Of a stretch of 64,000 bases of DNA, positions 1-12,800 are shown piece after piece. A program made the translations under genes and the position numbers. Source of the stretch: Mnemiopsis leidyi (taxonomy: Eukaryota > Ctenophora > Tentaculata > Lobata > Bolinopsidae); contig JH154390.1 in the NCBI GenBank assembly GCA_000226015.1, positions 62,575 through 126,574 of the forward strand, read 5' to 3'. The notes beneath the pieces are model-generated. The model saw only the letters and a list, made by a program, of their open reading frames with translations. It was not told the origin of the DNA and did no database searches. Position 1 is the first letter of the stretch. Every line of letters starts with the position of its first letter.

Positions 1-778
1 AGCAACAAACAAGCTCCCTAAACTTTGATTGATTTTGTCACAGGTCCCTAGCCTAATGCACTTTTTGGGAGAAAAGGCAAATCGCGAATTATATTTAAAC
101 CTGATGTATTAAAAACTAAATTCTGAGTGAAAAAGTGCGTAGAATTGGGGCAAAAAAGCAAAAGTACTGTCTCGTTATTGATATTGAAACTATAAATGGA
201 AGCAAGTTTTGAGACTATCGTCACCTGAGGAGTGGGAGGCTCTCAATTTAAGACAGAGATTGGGTGACGACACGAATGGTAATACTGCGTAGACCGTCGG
301 GAAGTATTTTGATGTATTGGTCGGGGTGGTTTACTACCAATGGAACGTACTATCAACACTAATCAGTCAATTATAGAGACTGCAATTGTGAGCTGGCCGG
401 AATTACACCATGTTGGGGTTTAAAACAATGACTATAGTGACGTCTATATATTATATCCTGGGACAGTGACAAACTATGATATGACCGTTTGGATCAGAAT
501 CACGATTAATTGAGACCAGCTTGAAAGATTTAGGAAAAGTTAAAATAGATATGACATAGGGTTAAGGTAGATACTTCGTTGGAATTTTTCAAAGATCTTT
601 TCACAAACTGATAGAGAAATGTATTTTTGGGGAGGAATCACAAATTTTAACCAATCATAAGCTAGGAACACTGTTTTCTAGCTTCTCATTGGTCAAAATT
701 TGTGACCCCTGCCAAAAATACCCTACTCTATAACTAACTAACTCAATGCACTGCAGGAAATGTACTGTTGATGGAGGA
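1..778. other. Upstream region without a recognised gene
   Basis: AT-rich sequence upstream of the putative first receptor exon. It contains an inverted-repeat element at 613-728 and no coding exon that I can support. A 5' UTR exon or promoter of the receptor could lie here. Confidence 0.5.
613..728. mobile_element. MITE-like inverted-repeat element (family 1)
   Basis: Imperfect terminal inverted repeats: AGAGAAATGTATTTTTGGGG on the left and a mirrored CCAAAAATACCCTACTCT on the right. Inside, CCAATCA and TGGTCAAAATTTGTGACC form further symmetric pairs. Related copies lie at 841-910 (internally deleted), about 14950-15135 (diverged), 18448-18593 and 45144-45285. There is no coding capacity. 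Confidence 0.6.
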
Positions 779-830
779 ATGCGAGGAGTTCTTCCTGTTC
801 TTATAATTCTCCTGGTTCTCCCAGATCTGG
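779..830 (+). CDS. Putative first coding exon: signal peptide
   Basis: The ATG at 779 opens MRGVLPVLIILLVLPDLG, a basic residue followed by a hydrophobic core, as in a signal peptide. The exon ends in phase 1 at a GTTAGT donor, matching the phase-1 start of the next recognised exon at 3720. Two nearby upstream ATGs are in other frames and close quickly, so this start depends on the hydrophobic reading and on phase. A 5' UTR exon may lie upstream. No convincing TATA box was seen. Confidence 0.45.
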
Positions 831-3800
831 GTTAGTTTAAAGAGAAAGATATATCAGGGGAGGTTTCTTAGCTTCTTATTTGTGACCCCTCCACAAAATT
901 ACCCCTCTCTATTGTTCATCACGTAATCGGTAAAAACAGGAAAATTTTTACGATAAGTGCTACTACTATATAGCTAAGGGCAAAATTGTTTTCCAAGTGA
1001 AATCGCACATATTAGGTTACTTTAATGTAATATCAAATCTTAGTCGGTAAAAAGAGGACCGTGAATGAGCAGCGCCAGATTATCGTTAACGGTTAAACAA
1101 TTACATATATTGATCCCTAGTTTCTGTACATTGTTTTCTGCAAGAGTGCATGTTAAAAGGAGTGGTATTAATGTCCATAGAGCTGATTACTAAAATCAAG
1201 ACGACAGATCGCTGGGAAAGACTACTCAGAAACGGGCCGAATCACTAGATCGTATACAGATCTTCAGGTCGAACTGATTACATAATTATGACACTTAACG
1301 TATTCCAAGACGGCTGGTGTTCAGGAGTGACCACGGTTTCAAAACAAGCAGCACGCCTAAGTACTTAGAAGTACTTACATCACACACGACTTACGTTGCT
1401 CTCTACAAGTACTTACAACACTGACCGACATTGATATATTAGGCGAAGAAAGGTGTAAGTATTTATAAGTACTTACAACACTGACTTACATTGATATATT
1501 AGGCAAGGTAAGGTGTAAGTACTTACAACGACTTACAACACACACAACTTACGTTGATAGAAAGGGAGGAAAGGTGTAAGGGCTCCGAGTTAAAGTTTAG
1601 CAGACGCACAATCTTATCGAGTACAGATGAGCGAGTACAAGTGCACGGTTACATAGTAGCCAGCTAGAGGGGTGAGGCTTATACACGCTACATCCTAACG
1701 TTTCCCTGTTTACGGATTTTAAATTGCTAGGCTCCCGTGTCGGGCAAGATAATGCGGTCCTAGGTTCTGACTAGGAGGGCGGGGCTCTGAAGATGTCAGT
1801 TAATAAGCAGAACTAGTGCTCCAGATTTCTGGAAAGCCTTTTCAATTGGAATATAGGGAGATTTTAACAATTTAAAACATTGAATACCACTCGGTTCTGA
1901 CAAATTATAGACAGTTCCATCGTTCTCGTTTGCAGGGTAAATTTGAAAAAAGTCGGTGAGGCTCACTTAAATTGAACACTCAACTTAGAGTTGGGATGCC
2001 TGAGACGGTCAATTTTAAGATTTTAAGACAGATGGGTGAAAATTTAAGGATCAGTGTCAATCAAAATAAACGGTTCTGCTGCTCAAGCGAACATAATAGG
2101 CTACCACAATATCTATTTGTGATCGATAAAACTGCAGTTATACCATGTCATAATTCTCATCCACCCATCTCATTAGCCCAGTATCACTCAGGGCAATCTT
2201 ATCCATCAACGATTATTCAATATTCATGGCTTCATATGCAAAGCAAAATCGGGATAATAAGGCGATTTTGATTTTATTTTGAGAATTTGGGCAGACGTTT
2301 CGACGAGAGCTCTTAGTAGTGGTTGGTGTTAAACCCTGATTACGTTAGTAATTATTTCATAAACGTCAGTTTTATTCATCTTAGCAGCAAATAATGGCCA
2401 TCCTTCAAGAATTACTGCACAACAAGTACAATATTGACACTTTCAGACGAACAAAGTTGAGCATACAAGATAAACAAACAGCTTGTTATTAACACTAACA
2501 GGATACATCATTATGCAGACAATCCCGTTAGAGCACAGAGGCTATGTTTAAGTGCGATAAAAACAAGAAATAGTGCGATAAAAACAAGAAATAGTGCGAT
2601 AAAAACAAGAAATAGTGCGATAAAAACAAGAAATAGTTCGATTCCGCACCGCCCGCACATACTCACTTTAAAGTTGGGTCTGTTAGAATTAAGTCGTACC
2701 TAAAATACTTGACGTATCTTCTTATCTTTTTGTGTAAACTTGGTCGCAAAGTGAAACACGTAGACCCAACACTCGAAAAAAAACCATTAAAGCTATCAAT
2801 TAGGTAAGCTCTGCTTGATGAGGTAGTCGGCAGAGGACAATTAAACACTCTGATAAAGGCAGGATATTATCTATTAGAGTAGCTGCCATACTTACATCTG
2901 ACAGCTTCAGCTAGTTACAGGGAACTCGGCCAAGCAGTTTCTTTTTAAAGCGAGTGAGTGCTGTAAATCTGAGAGTCGTAACGAACTATAGTATGTAACT
3001 ATAGTAACTACAAAATTTTTACAATGATCAGATCGTTACAGAAATACAGCTGGCCAATGTCTGAAAATTGCACCCACTTACAATTCTAATTCAGAAGTCA
3101 TAACTGATGGAACATCAGCCCCTGCGTAAGTAAACATGCCTTACCCGAGACTTGTTTTAATGAAGTGTGTAGTAATGATAGAGTTTAGTTGATTAAAGAA
3201 TTGATTAAAGAGTTGATTAAAGAATTGATTAAAGAGTTGATTAAAGAGTTGATAATAGGCACATGCTCAACAGGGAAATGTCGAGAACGTTAATTACACT
3301 TCAATGCGAAGAAGATGTAGCGTGGTCTGAATAAATATGTAGTTTCAAAATATTAAACAAATTGCAAATATTATAAGGTCACGTACGCATGTTAACAGTA
3401 TACACTATAAAAGTTTATACGATCAATTTTTAGTTGCTATCTAAAATAAGGTGTTTTAGACCGGAATCAGCGTGACACTTAAAAGTTGCTATTACAGTAT
3501 CACGATTAGAGAAAGCAGTTCAAAGACGTTATTATCAAAACCGAAACTTTACTAGCAAATGCCAAATAGCAAGTGCCAAAAACCTTGCACGTGCCAAATA
3601 CCTATATTTGAAAACGCGTCATTATTTCTATCACTATTATTATTATCAATCACCGCTAAAACTAATAAAAGAAGTAGATTTCGGTAAATATGACCTGACA
3701 AAAACTTACTTGATTTCAGGGAGAGCGGGGGACATTTGTCCACACCTCAACGTCCAGCCATGTTCTAACATCGACTCTAATCGTCCCCGGACTTGCACTG

Positions 3801-6800
3801 CCTGCATTGGTAAAACTTTAACTTTTCTAATTGTTTACATTATTAGAATAGATCCCAAATTCAGAAAGACTGATAATTGCTATGGGCTTGTGAGTGTAAC
3901 AGTCTTTTTTTTTTCCTTTTTTTGTAAATCCTTAAATCCGTCTAACTTATTTAACCAAATACATAATGCAGCCTATGTGAGCATATAAAAACTTAATAAC
4001 CAGGGCTATGTGAGCCTATACAAACTTTATAACCATCCCAGCTTTTAACCAACGTTTGTTAAAAAGTTACAACTGTAATTGTAACGAATAACCACACGCT
4101 TGATTAGATGCAGTGGGTTACAGTAAACTTCCAGACAAAAGATACCTTAGTAACTAAAAGTAGCGGTCAATGCAACTATAAAAGTAACGGCTACAAACGA
4201 AACTAAAATTGTGTATTTACAACTTTTCTGCGTGTCATTGCCGAGTAAGGACGAAAACCGAGGACTGAACAATTGCAGGGGTGACGATAGACCAGCCAAG
4301 TGTAGCGTACTTGTACCAGGGCCAACAGAAAAACATAAACTGTATTCTCCACGGGCTGTTCAGTAACAACCCCTCCGGTAAATGGAGTGGTACTGATAGC
4401 AAGGGCGTTACAGCAGACATAGCCACGGGCGTAACAGGTATTGTAGTGTAACGGATATTCTGATCATATTATCGAACACAAAGGTTACTAATACTACTCA
4501 GATTTCTCTTAAAACCCTGATTCAGAACACATGCTATACCATTTAGAACAACAATATAATCAAGATACACTACCATGAATACGATTCTTTGCTAACAGCA
4601 CGAAACAGTCGAAACACCCCCTCAGAAACTACAGATACTACACAAGGCACGAAAACCACGACATTAGCTATCAAAGTGGGCGACGAGGACATGACATATT
4701 CCTGTAAATACACCGCCACTGACGGTTTCAGTGTTGAGGACTATGTTGTTCATCAGATCGCGGGTAAGTCTCTGGAATCTTCTAGAGAAATATACCTTTT
4801 TTCGGGGAGGCTTACCCTAACTAGACAACTTTCAAACAAACGGTGATCGGTTTACACACATATAGGCACCAACACACAGCTTGTTAAAAGTAAGAAGGCC
4901 GAAACCGGTACCACTACCTACACAGGACAGAAGTGTTTCTGAAACAGTAAACGAACCATCTTAATATTAATAACAGATCATACTCTTGTACAATGTACAC
5001 AAAGGTCACAATGAGTGTACAATTTGCTATCAGTCAATTTGGTGTATCATCTTCTGTCAATTTCATTGGCCGCTACACTGACTGCTGCGCGCGCTGATTG
5101 GTTCTTCACGAAGAGGCGCGTGATTGGTTCGCGAGGTTGTCACGTGATTTCTTGGCGCTCCAATCAGTGTCGTGTGTATAAATAAACGCGTTATACTTGA
5201 AGATAGGCGGCCGCGTTTTAACCACTAGTTTCTTGTTTTGCGAATGCTGTGTAACTAATATTTGTTATCGTCCCAACAAATTTAAATCAACAGATGCAGC
5301 GAGCACGAAACGTTGCGAGATAAGCTCTGACGGAGATTTCTTCAACAAGTAAGAAAAAAATTAATTGGATAAACTCACAAGTTGTAACAATTTCTATAAG
5401 TTTTACAATTAAAAACTGCGGAGTTCTGAGGTTATCCAATCTGTGTCGCAGGTTTTGGGGTTTTACAGATAAGACCGACATAATCAGCAGTGCCGACACG
5501 GGATACTCCGTCAGTTTTGCTGATCCCATGATGAGTCTTATCCTCGATGAGGCCTCAAGTAAGTTTGCAAAATAAGAGAACGATGAAGGACAAAGTGAAC
5601 AAATTTTACAGGAAACCTTTCATTTTAAAAGTTTGTATGTTCCTTGATATAACCAAAACGTTGCAGCGTGGGCAGTCAAGCAGACTTACAGATGTTCCGC
5701 TTCTTTCGTGTCTTCTACAGGAGCCTTCAAGAGTATTCAAGTCAAAGCAGCCCGTAAGTACTTATTATTTAGTTTCATTAAAAAGATTTCCCTTGATCCC
5801 TTCTTTATTACTTACGTATCGAGGACGTATATTCAGGTGTCTGAGCTGGGACTGGCTTAGTTGTTTATGAACATTCATTAAAAAATCGACTGTATGATTA
5901 TATTGTTGCAAAATGTGCAAAATTTGCCAGATATCAGTAATTTTTACCCCTGTTTTCAGACATTGTAGAATCCTCGCTTGCTGCTGTTGTTTGGGCTGGT
6001 GAAGCTAGTACCATAACCCTAAAGTTAGCATCAGTTAATCCAGCAGCAGAGAGCATCATTATGAACTTTGGGACGAATGTAATTGCTGGATCGCTTACAA
6101 GGTTTGCAGCATGTGTGAATGATGAAAGTTGCGCTAGCAAGATGCCATAGCTGTATGACTGTATGTGTGCAATGTCGGCAGGTTGCGCTCGCAGTAATAC
6201 GTTTAGGGTCTCAGTTTTGTTTCGTTATTTCAATGTTTGTACATTTTGTCAGTCCCGCTCATTGATATTCCAACGATAATTTCAAGCATAATCTCTTCTT
6301 CTTCTTCGATACAGTAATAAACCCAAGGAACTACTCCAAGAGTATTTCGACAAAAAATATCATTGTTTTTTATTCAGTGATCTGTACACGGCAACTGGAG
6401 CTCTGACACTAGACTCATCAGCCGAGAAAATCTGGACCATTTCAGCAGAGTTTAAATACCCAAGCGAGAATAAAGTTACTATTTATGAGGACTATAAGCT
6501 ATATGTAGCGAGTGAGTTTTTCAGAATTTCAATTACAAGGCAAAATTGTGATATCTTGAAAATTGTGATACCTTAGATCTCAGACTTTGAGACTGGGACT
6601 GGGAGAACTTTAAACACAAATCAAAGCAATTTAGTCTAGCTTATTATAGTTTAAATTTGATAGGATACTCCTCTAAAAATCATTTCCCAAATCCCCAGCG
6701 CTGGAAACCCCCAAGAAGTACGTTTGCTTTGCCGGAGAAGACTGTGATATCACAATCACGTTCAGTCTGTCTACAATAGAGGGGATCACATCTAATGGAC

Positions 6801-9800
6801 AGTCAGTGTTTATCAGTTTACACTTACATTAATTAAATATTTAAATTCAGGATTGAATTATTACCACTAGGGTTGGCAGTTATAAATTCGTTACTCAAAA
6901 AAACTGATATAGTATTAGTAACATGTGCAAAGTAAATAATGAATAATTTGCAGTGAAAACATATTAAATCACATTTCTGTTTTTCAAAACTGATAACCTG
7001 AATCTGTATACCCACTTCAGGATTTGTGACTTCAAGACAAACTCAACAGACAAGAAGACCGTCTCGTGGAAGTACGAGAACAGTAAGATCTCCGCGACAA
7101 CCACGCTGAAAAACGTGAGTTACAACGACGCTTACAACACTTACTCCTGGACCTTCTACCTGCAGAACAACACACAACTGTCTATTGATACCACCCTGGA
7201 CGTGGCAGGTTAGCTTGTGTACTTTACTACATGCACTGTCTCCATAAGTACATGTATATACTATATAACCACACCTAGGGCGGGCCATCATTATTTAGAA
7301 TAAGTCTTGTATTTGTCACATTCACGAGTTCATCAAAATAACATTTATTAATTAATACATTAATGTTCTGTAAGACGATATCGGGGCCCTTGCTACTTCA
7401 CGGCATTCTGTCAAAAATAATGTAGGACTAGTGACCTGCCCCGAACTAGTGACCTGACTAGTGACTGGGAGATGCCCCACGTACGTCGAAACTTCTGCAC
7501 TTCGGTTGGGGTCACGTAGTTGCCTCTAACTTTCACCTTTTTGATTTTGTTGGTACTGGTTCTACGGACCGGAGAAGATGGAATATTTCAGGTGTCCCAA
7601 AAATAAACTGGAATAGCTATTGTAACGTTCTCCCAGACCAGTAGAATTAGAATTAGAATTCGGCAATTACACAACTGTACCTATTAACTGTTTCCTCAGA
7701 AATTGTGGCGAAAGATTTGACGGTGTTTGATGCGTTTACCCAGACAGTGACTTATCAGTTCGAGATAAAGGGAGCTGATGTGGCCCCAACTGCCTGCTAC
7801 ACCCTCATGGCACAATCTGGCCAGTCTGAACTGCAGGTATAATGTTTTGTCAGCCTGATCTGCAGGTATAATGTTTTGTCGTTATTGGTTTTTTTGATAC
7901 CGGACTACGCCTTTATTTCGAGGAAGTGTCAACTTGCCAATGCTATCAGCCGTCAATATTCCATACTGGTTTTCTCGAGAATCAAACCACATTGATTCGA
8001 AATGCTTGTAAGTGATTTAATGTGGGCAACTTAGTTGCCACACCTTATAAGTTTCGAGGAAACAAATTTTAATTTTCAAGTTCATAGTGAAGGTTTTGAT
8101 AATGAAATTGTCTGACAACCGTTTCATAGGAACGTTGCTCCGTGACTTTCGCTCATATTAAGGAATCCAAAGAGTTGCGAACAGCTTTTGCTAGCGGAAG
8201 TAAAACATATAGTCACGCGTTTCCACTATGTCCACTGCATCGTGTTTCTGATAAAATAATTAACTTCAAAGAAGAAGCAAAAATCAAATTTTTACCACCA
8301 CAAATTCGCAGAAACAAAGATCTTAAAACATGGAAAACTGGGAGATTTCAGAGAATTTAACATTTTTACGACGTGGTGCCCCTTCAAACGGTTAAACAAC
8401 AAATTAGAGGTCCGATAACTAATAATCGAAGAAGCTAGCAGATAATTCCCATTCCATCCTATGTAGAACTGCTGGCCATGGCAGTTAACAGTTTATTCCT
8501 GAAATCACCAGGGTAAGAGCGCCACATTACAGCTGACCGATTTCTTGTTCCCAGAAAAGGACGGGAACCCTGGCAGGAAATGTCTGTACGGTGACGGGGG
8601 CTCAGGTGGAGGCCCAGTCTGAGTATTCCTACACTTGTGTGTTCGAGATCAACGGTCAGACTCTTCAGCAGAAAGTCTCCACAGATTTTATAGGTAATGT
8701 GGCATGCTTTTTTATAGGTAATGTGGCATGCTTTTTTATAGGTAATGTGGCATGCTTTTTATAGGTAATGTGGCATGCTCTTTTATAGGTAATGTGGCAT
8801 GCTTTTTGTAGGTTATGTGGCATGCTTTTTTATAGGTAATGTGGCATGCTTTTTTATAGGTAATGTGGCATGCTTTTTTATAGGTAATGTGGCATGCTTT
8901 TTTGAAAGTGCTTCGCGTGTAAGGGACATACATTTTGAAAAAATGCTGTCAACAGAGAATGATGGGTAATCGTAAATGTCACCATTGGTGATTAGAGCGA
9001 TCACTGAGTTCAAAAAAGTGAGTCGGTAAAAATATAGGGGTAAGGGAGAGTGAAGACTGCCCGATAGAAAAAATCGGCAAAGGTGACATGCACGTAGTGC
9101 TCAAAAAGGTCAGATGTGATAAGCTATCTGTAAGATGATGCATGTAATGAATAATCATTTGCCCTACAATCCCGACAATACCTACAATAGTACATCAGAT
9201 GATGTCCCGCTGCTCCACAGTGCTCAGCTTAAACTCCAAAATTACAAAACTACAAACAGTTTCCGAGGTTATTACTCCAATAATACTGATATCGTTAATA
9301 ACTTACCAGTACTACACAATGTAAATAAAAAGCGGTCCTCTACCGACCGCTTAAAACCCTCCACTATTTCATGCTCCCCGTAATCAGTACTGGAGGCAAG
9401 CCCCAGCCAGCCGGTTGTCAACGTTACGGGAGCTGACGTTACAGTGGTATGTACGGCTAAGGATTACAAGCAGCAGCCAACTGAAGTTTCCTGGGATTGT
9501 ACCGGTGAGTTTAGGTGTTTGAAAATCACGTGATCAGATCTCATTTCTCATGTGACATCAGCAAACTTGTTATTTGTCGAAAAATTTTGTACAGTTTTTT
9601 ACACTCCGAGCCACTTCTGGGTTCCGCAGTGCAGATTACAAAAACAAAACTTATATAATCGGAGAAATAGGAGAAATTATTTTTTCAGGAGAGTGGTGTG
9701 AGCATGCCAGTAAGAACTTGCAGACAAGACTTAGTGAGGGGGAGTATACAGATCTACATAAGGCCCAGGATGCTTGTGCAGCAAATCAGGGTGAGTTTTA

Positions 9801-12800
9801 TTGTCATGAGTGCTCTAGTTTCGTACCAAAATAAAGAACGGTATTGTTGGGGAAGGTTCACTGATAATATACAGCGATTAATCGATTAGAAATTTGATAA
9901 AAGCAATCAATATCAGGCAACGCTGGCATAGAAGATTTATGACCGTTCTCTATTGCGGTTTTCAAAAATTTTGGAAACTGCTACCGCATCTCTCAACATT
10001 AGCCGCCGCGCTATAAGTCACACATGTTATATTCCCAGCTTGCACCGGGGTTACCAGGGAGGTCCGTAATGGTATAACGAAATACTACCTGATGAAGGGA
10101 TCTCTAACGTCCTCCGAGGCGGATGACACATCCTGGGTATCTGGAACGTGTGCGGAGGATCATAGCGGTACTAACAGATTTCTTTTGATTTAAGAATCGT
10201 TTTGTTTTGTGCCTATCAATGATCAATTCAATCTCCAAATCCATGCTGACGCGATCAGTGGTTTCGAATCAAGTTGGTCTGCGCACGCTACATATAAGGA
10301 TNNNNNNNNNNNNNNNNNNNNNNNNNNNNNNNNNNNNNNNNNNNNNNNNNNNNNNNNNNNNNNNNNNNNNNNNNNNNNNNNNNNNNNNNNNNNNNNNNNN
10401 NNNNNNNNNNNNNNNNNNNNNNNNNNNNNNNNNNNNNNNNNNNNNNNNNNNNNNNNNNNNNNNNNNNNNNNNNNNNNNNNNNNNNNNGGAGGATCATAGC
10501 GGTACTAACAGATTTCTTTTTGATTTCAGAATCGTTTTGTTTTGTGCTTATCAATGATCAAATTAATATCCAATCTATGCGGAAGCGAGTGGTTTCGAAT
10601 CAAGTTGGTCTGCACAGGCTAGCACAAGCAGATTCGTTGTTATTAAGCAGATTCGTTGTTATGAAGCAGATCGCCTAATATATTCAATCATAAATTATTA
10701 AATTCTGTAACCACTTAATTATCTCTTTTCTCCCAGGCTGGATCTCCATAATAGCGGATTGCTACCAATCTACCTGCGCCCTGCCGTTTGAACTGGGCAA
10801 ACATCAGCTACAGGTAAAATACGCCGCTCAAAACGACCAGGAAAAGTACGTCAACTTCTTCGACAAGGACAAGACAAGGATAGGCTTTATCAAGTGGTCA
10901 CTGAACCCGGGAAAGGTTCAGATCTACGACTGTTCAAATGCGGAGGAGCTGAGCTGGGACAAGACCCCTCCAACAAGGTGATTTGAACATACATTGATAG
11001 TAACTTAGGTGGTCTGTGTTTACCTGGGGACCTCAGGCTAATTGTCGCTCGGAGGGAAACGTAGAGAGAGCCGCGCATCGCCCGGTAAGTCTGTGTAAAA
11101 TGCTGATGTTAAAACTGTTTGTATGATCGTTTGGCTAAACGTATAATACGCTTTAATTTCAGTACAGAAACACGAACTTGGACGATAACCAAAACGAACA
11201 CACACATTAAACTCAGTCTTGGCGAAGAAGAGGTAAAGTAACCCTCTAAAAGTCTGAAAATTGTTGGAAAAAAATACTAGAATTTTTGTTGAAACAACAA
11301 TCTATACGGCAAAATAAGTTGGTTAATTTTCATAAACAATCATCATGTTGATTTGAGATCATAAATCTTTCACCACAGATGTTTTCGTATGAGTACAAGG
11401 ACGAATCTAAGTGCAAGGCACTCTACGAGAAGGACATAATGTATGTGTCGTTCAATGAGTTTCTGTCAAAAACCACTACACCTCAGTATCTGAACGTGGG
11501 AAATGGTAAGTAACTTAATCTCCTATTTTGGTCTAGTAGCAGTTCAATTATGATGATTAGTTGGAGGTTTAGATTTTAAAATCGTTTCTATTCAACAATT
11601 ATTATTTGCGATATGATCGACAAAATCTTAGCACTGAAATTTCAAAAAGTAACAAAAGTCTACCTGTCTACAGAGAACCAAGATGTCCCTAAGACCGTTA
11701 AGAACGAAACAGTAGCAATCTCCACCTATACAAAGTCCAACCTAACACGTGACACAACCTGCACGTGTACCTTCAAGTTCAACGCCATCAGCACTCTAAC
11801 CAAAACCTTCAAAATATATGAAGCGCGTATGTATCGTTTTAAATTTTAAAGGTTTTTTATAAACACTCTGACCTTGCACTTCAAGACCAAGTAAGTTTTC
11901 ATAAGATGAAAATTTCTCAACGCTGCTTTTGATTTTTATTTGATTATTCGCCAAAAAAGTCACGAAGTTGAAATATCTAAGTAGACCTAAAAAGTGAAAT
12001 TTCATCCGCACCCCAGAGCGACTAACTCCGAACGCATACTACTCGCTACAAAAGACGGAGGTGGAGCCAGCTTGCTCCTTTAGCGTGGAATACTCTGCCT
12101 TGGAGGGGACTGTTCAGTGGATATTCAAGGATTCGGTCATCAAAAATGAGGCCTTTACCAAGACAAAGTTTGGAGAGACAGACTTCTACAACATAACATG
12201 TAAGATTTTGTATAAATATCACTTACTTTTTCCATTCAATCTGGATTTAATCAAACCCTTTAAGATTTTAGTAATTTGCAAAACTACCATCCGTCCCTCT
12301 ATCGTAAAAAACCAAAGTCATAAGCAGGATACAATTCTGGATATTACATTTTGGGGGGGGGGGGCGGAGAGTTTGACATTCATACACCAATAATTATTCC
12401 CACAGCATCGCTCGGTTTAACCGCTTTGCAAGAAGAGACTTCGGCCCTGGTAACATGCAAGTTCTTGTTCACTAACGAGCCTGCCATAACTTGGACAGTT
12501 GCAGTCGGCAAAGTTGGTAAGCACCAAAAGTTTCGAGAGATTCGGTAGACTGGTAGAGCAGAGATAAGAGCAACTATTGATCTTCTGCTACTTTTCAATT
12601 CGGTGATACTGACTGTTTGTTTTGCCCAGCTAATGTTGTCGCAATTATACACTCGCAGCTCAAAGCTGAACGTTAGACAGACATAATTCCGTCAAAGTAA
12701 ACGACAATTGAATATAATTCGCCCAAGAAATTTGGATTTTTCAGAATTTCCGGTGAACGAGTTGGTATTCTCCGCTCTGACAACATCTTTGAGCTACAAC

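Noticed and set aside
1972-2271. 99-codon open frame in the first receptor intron
   Set aside because: No domain, no consistent phase with neighbouring exons, and no good acceptor/donor pair that would place it in the receptor.
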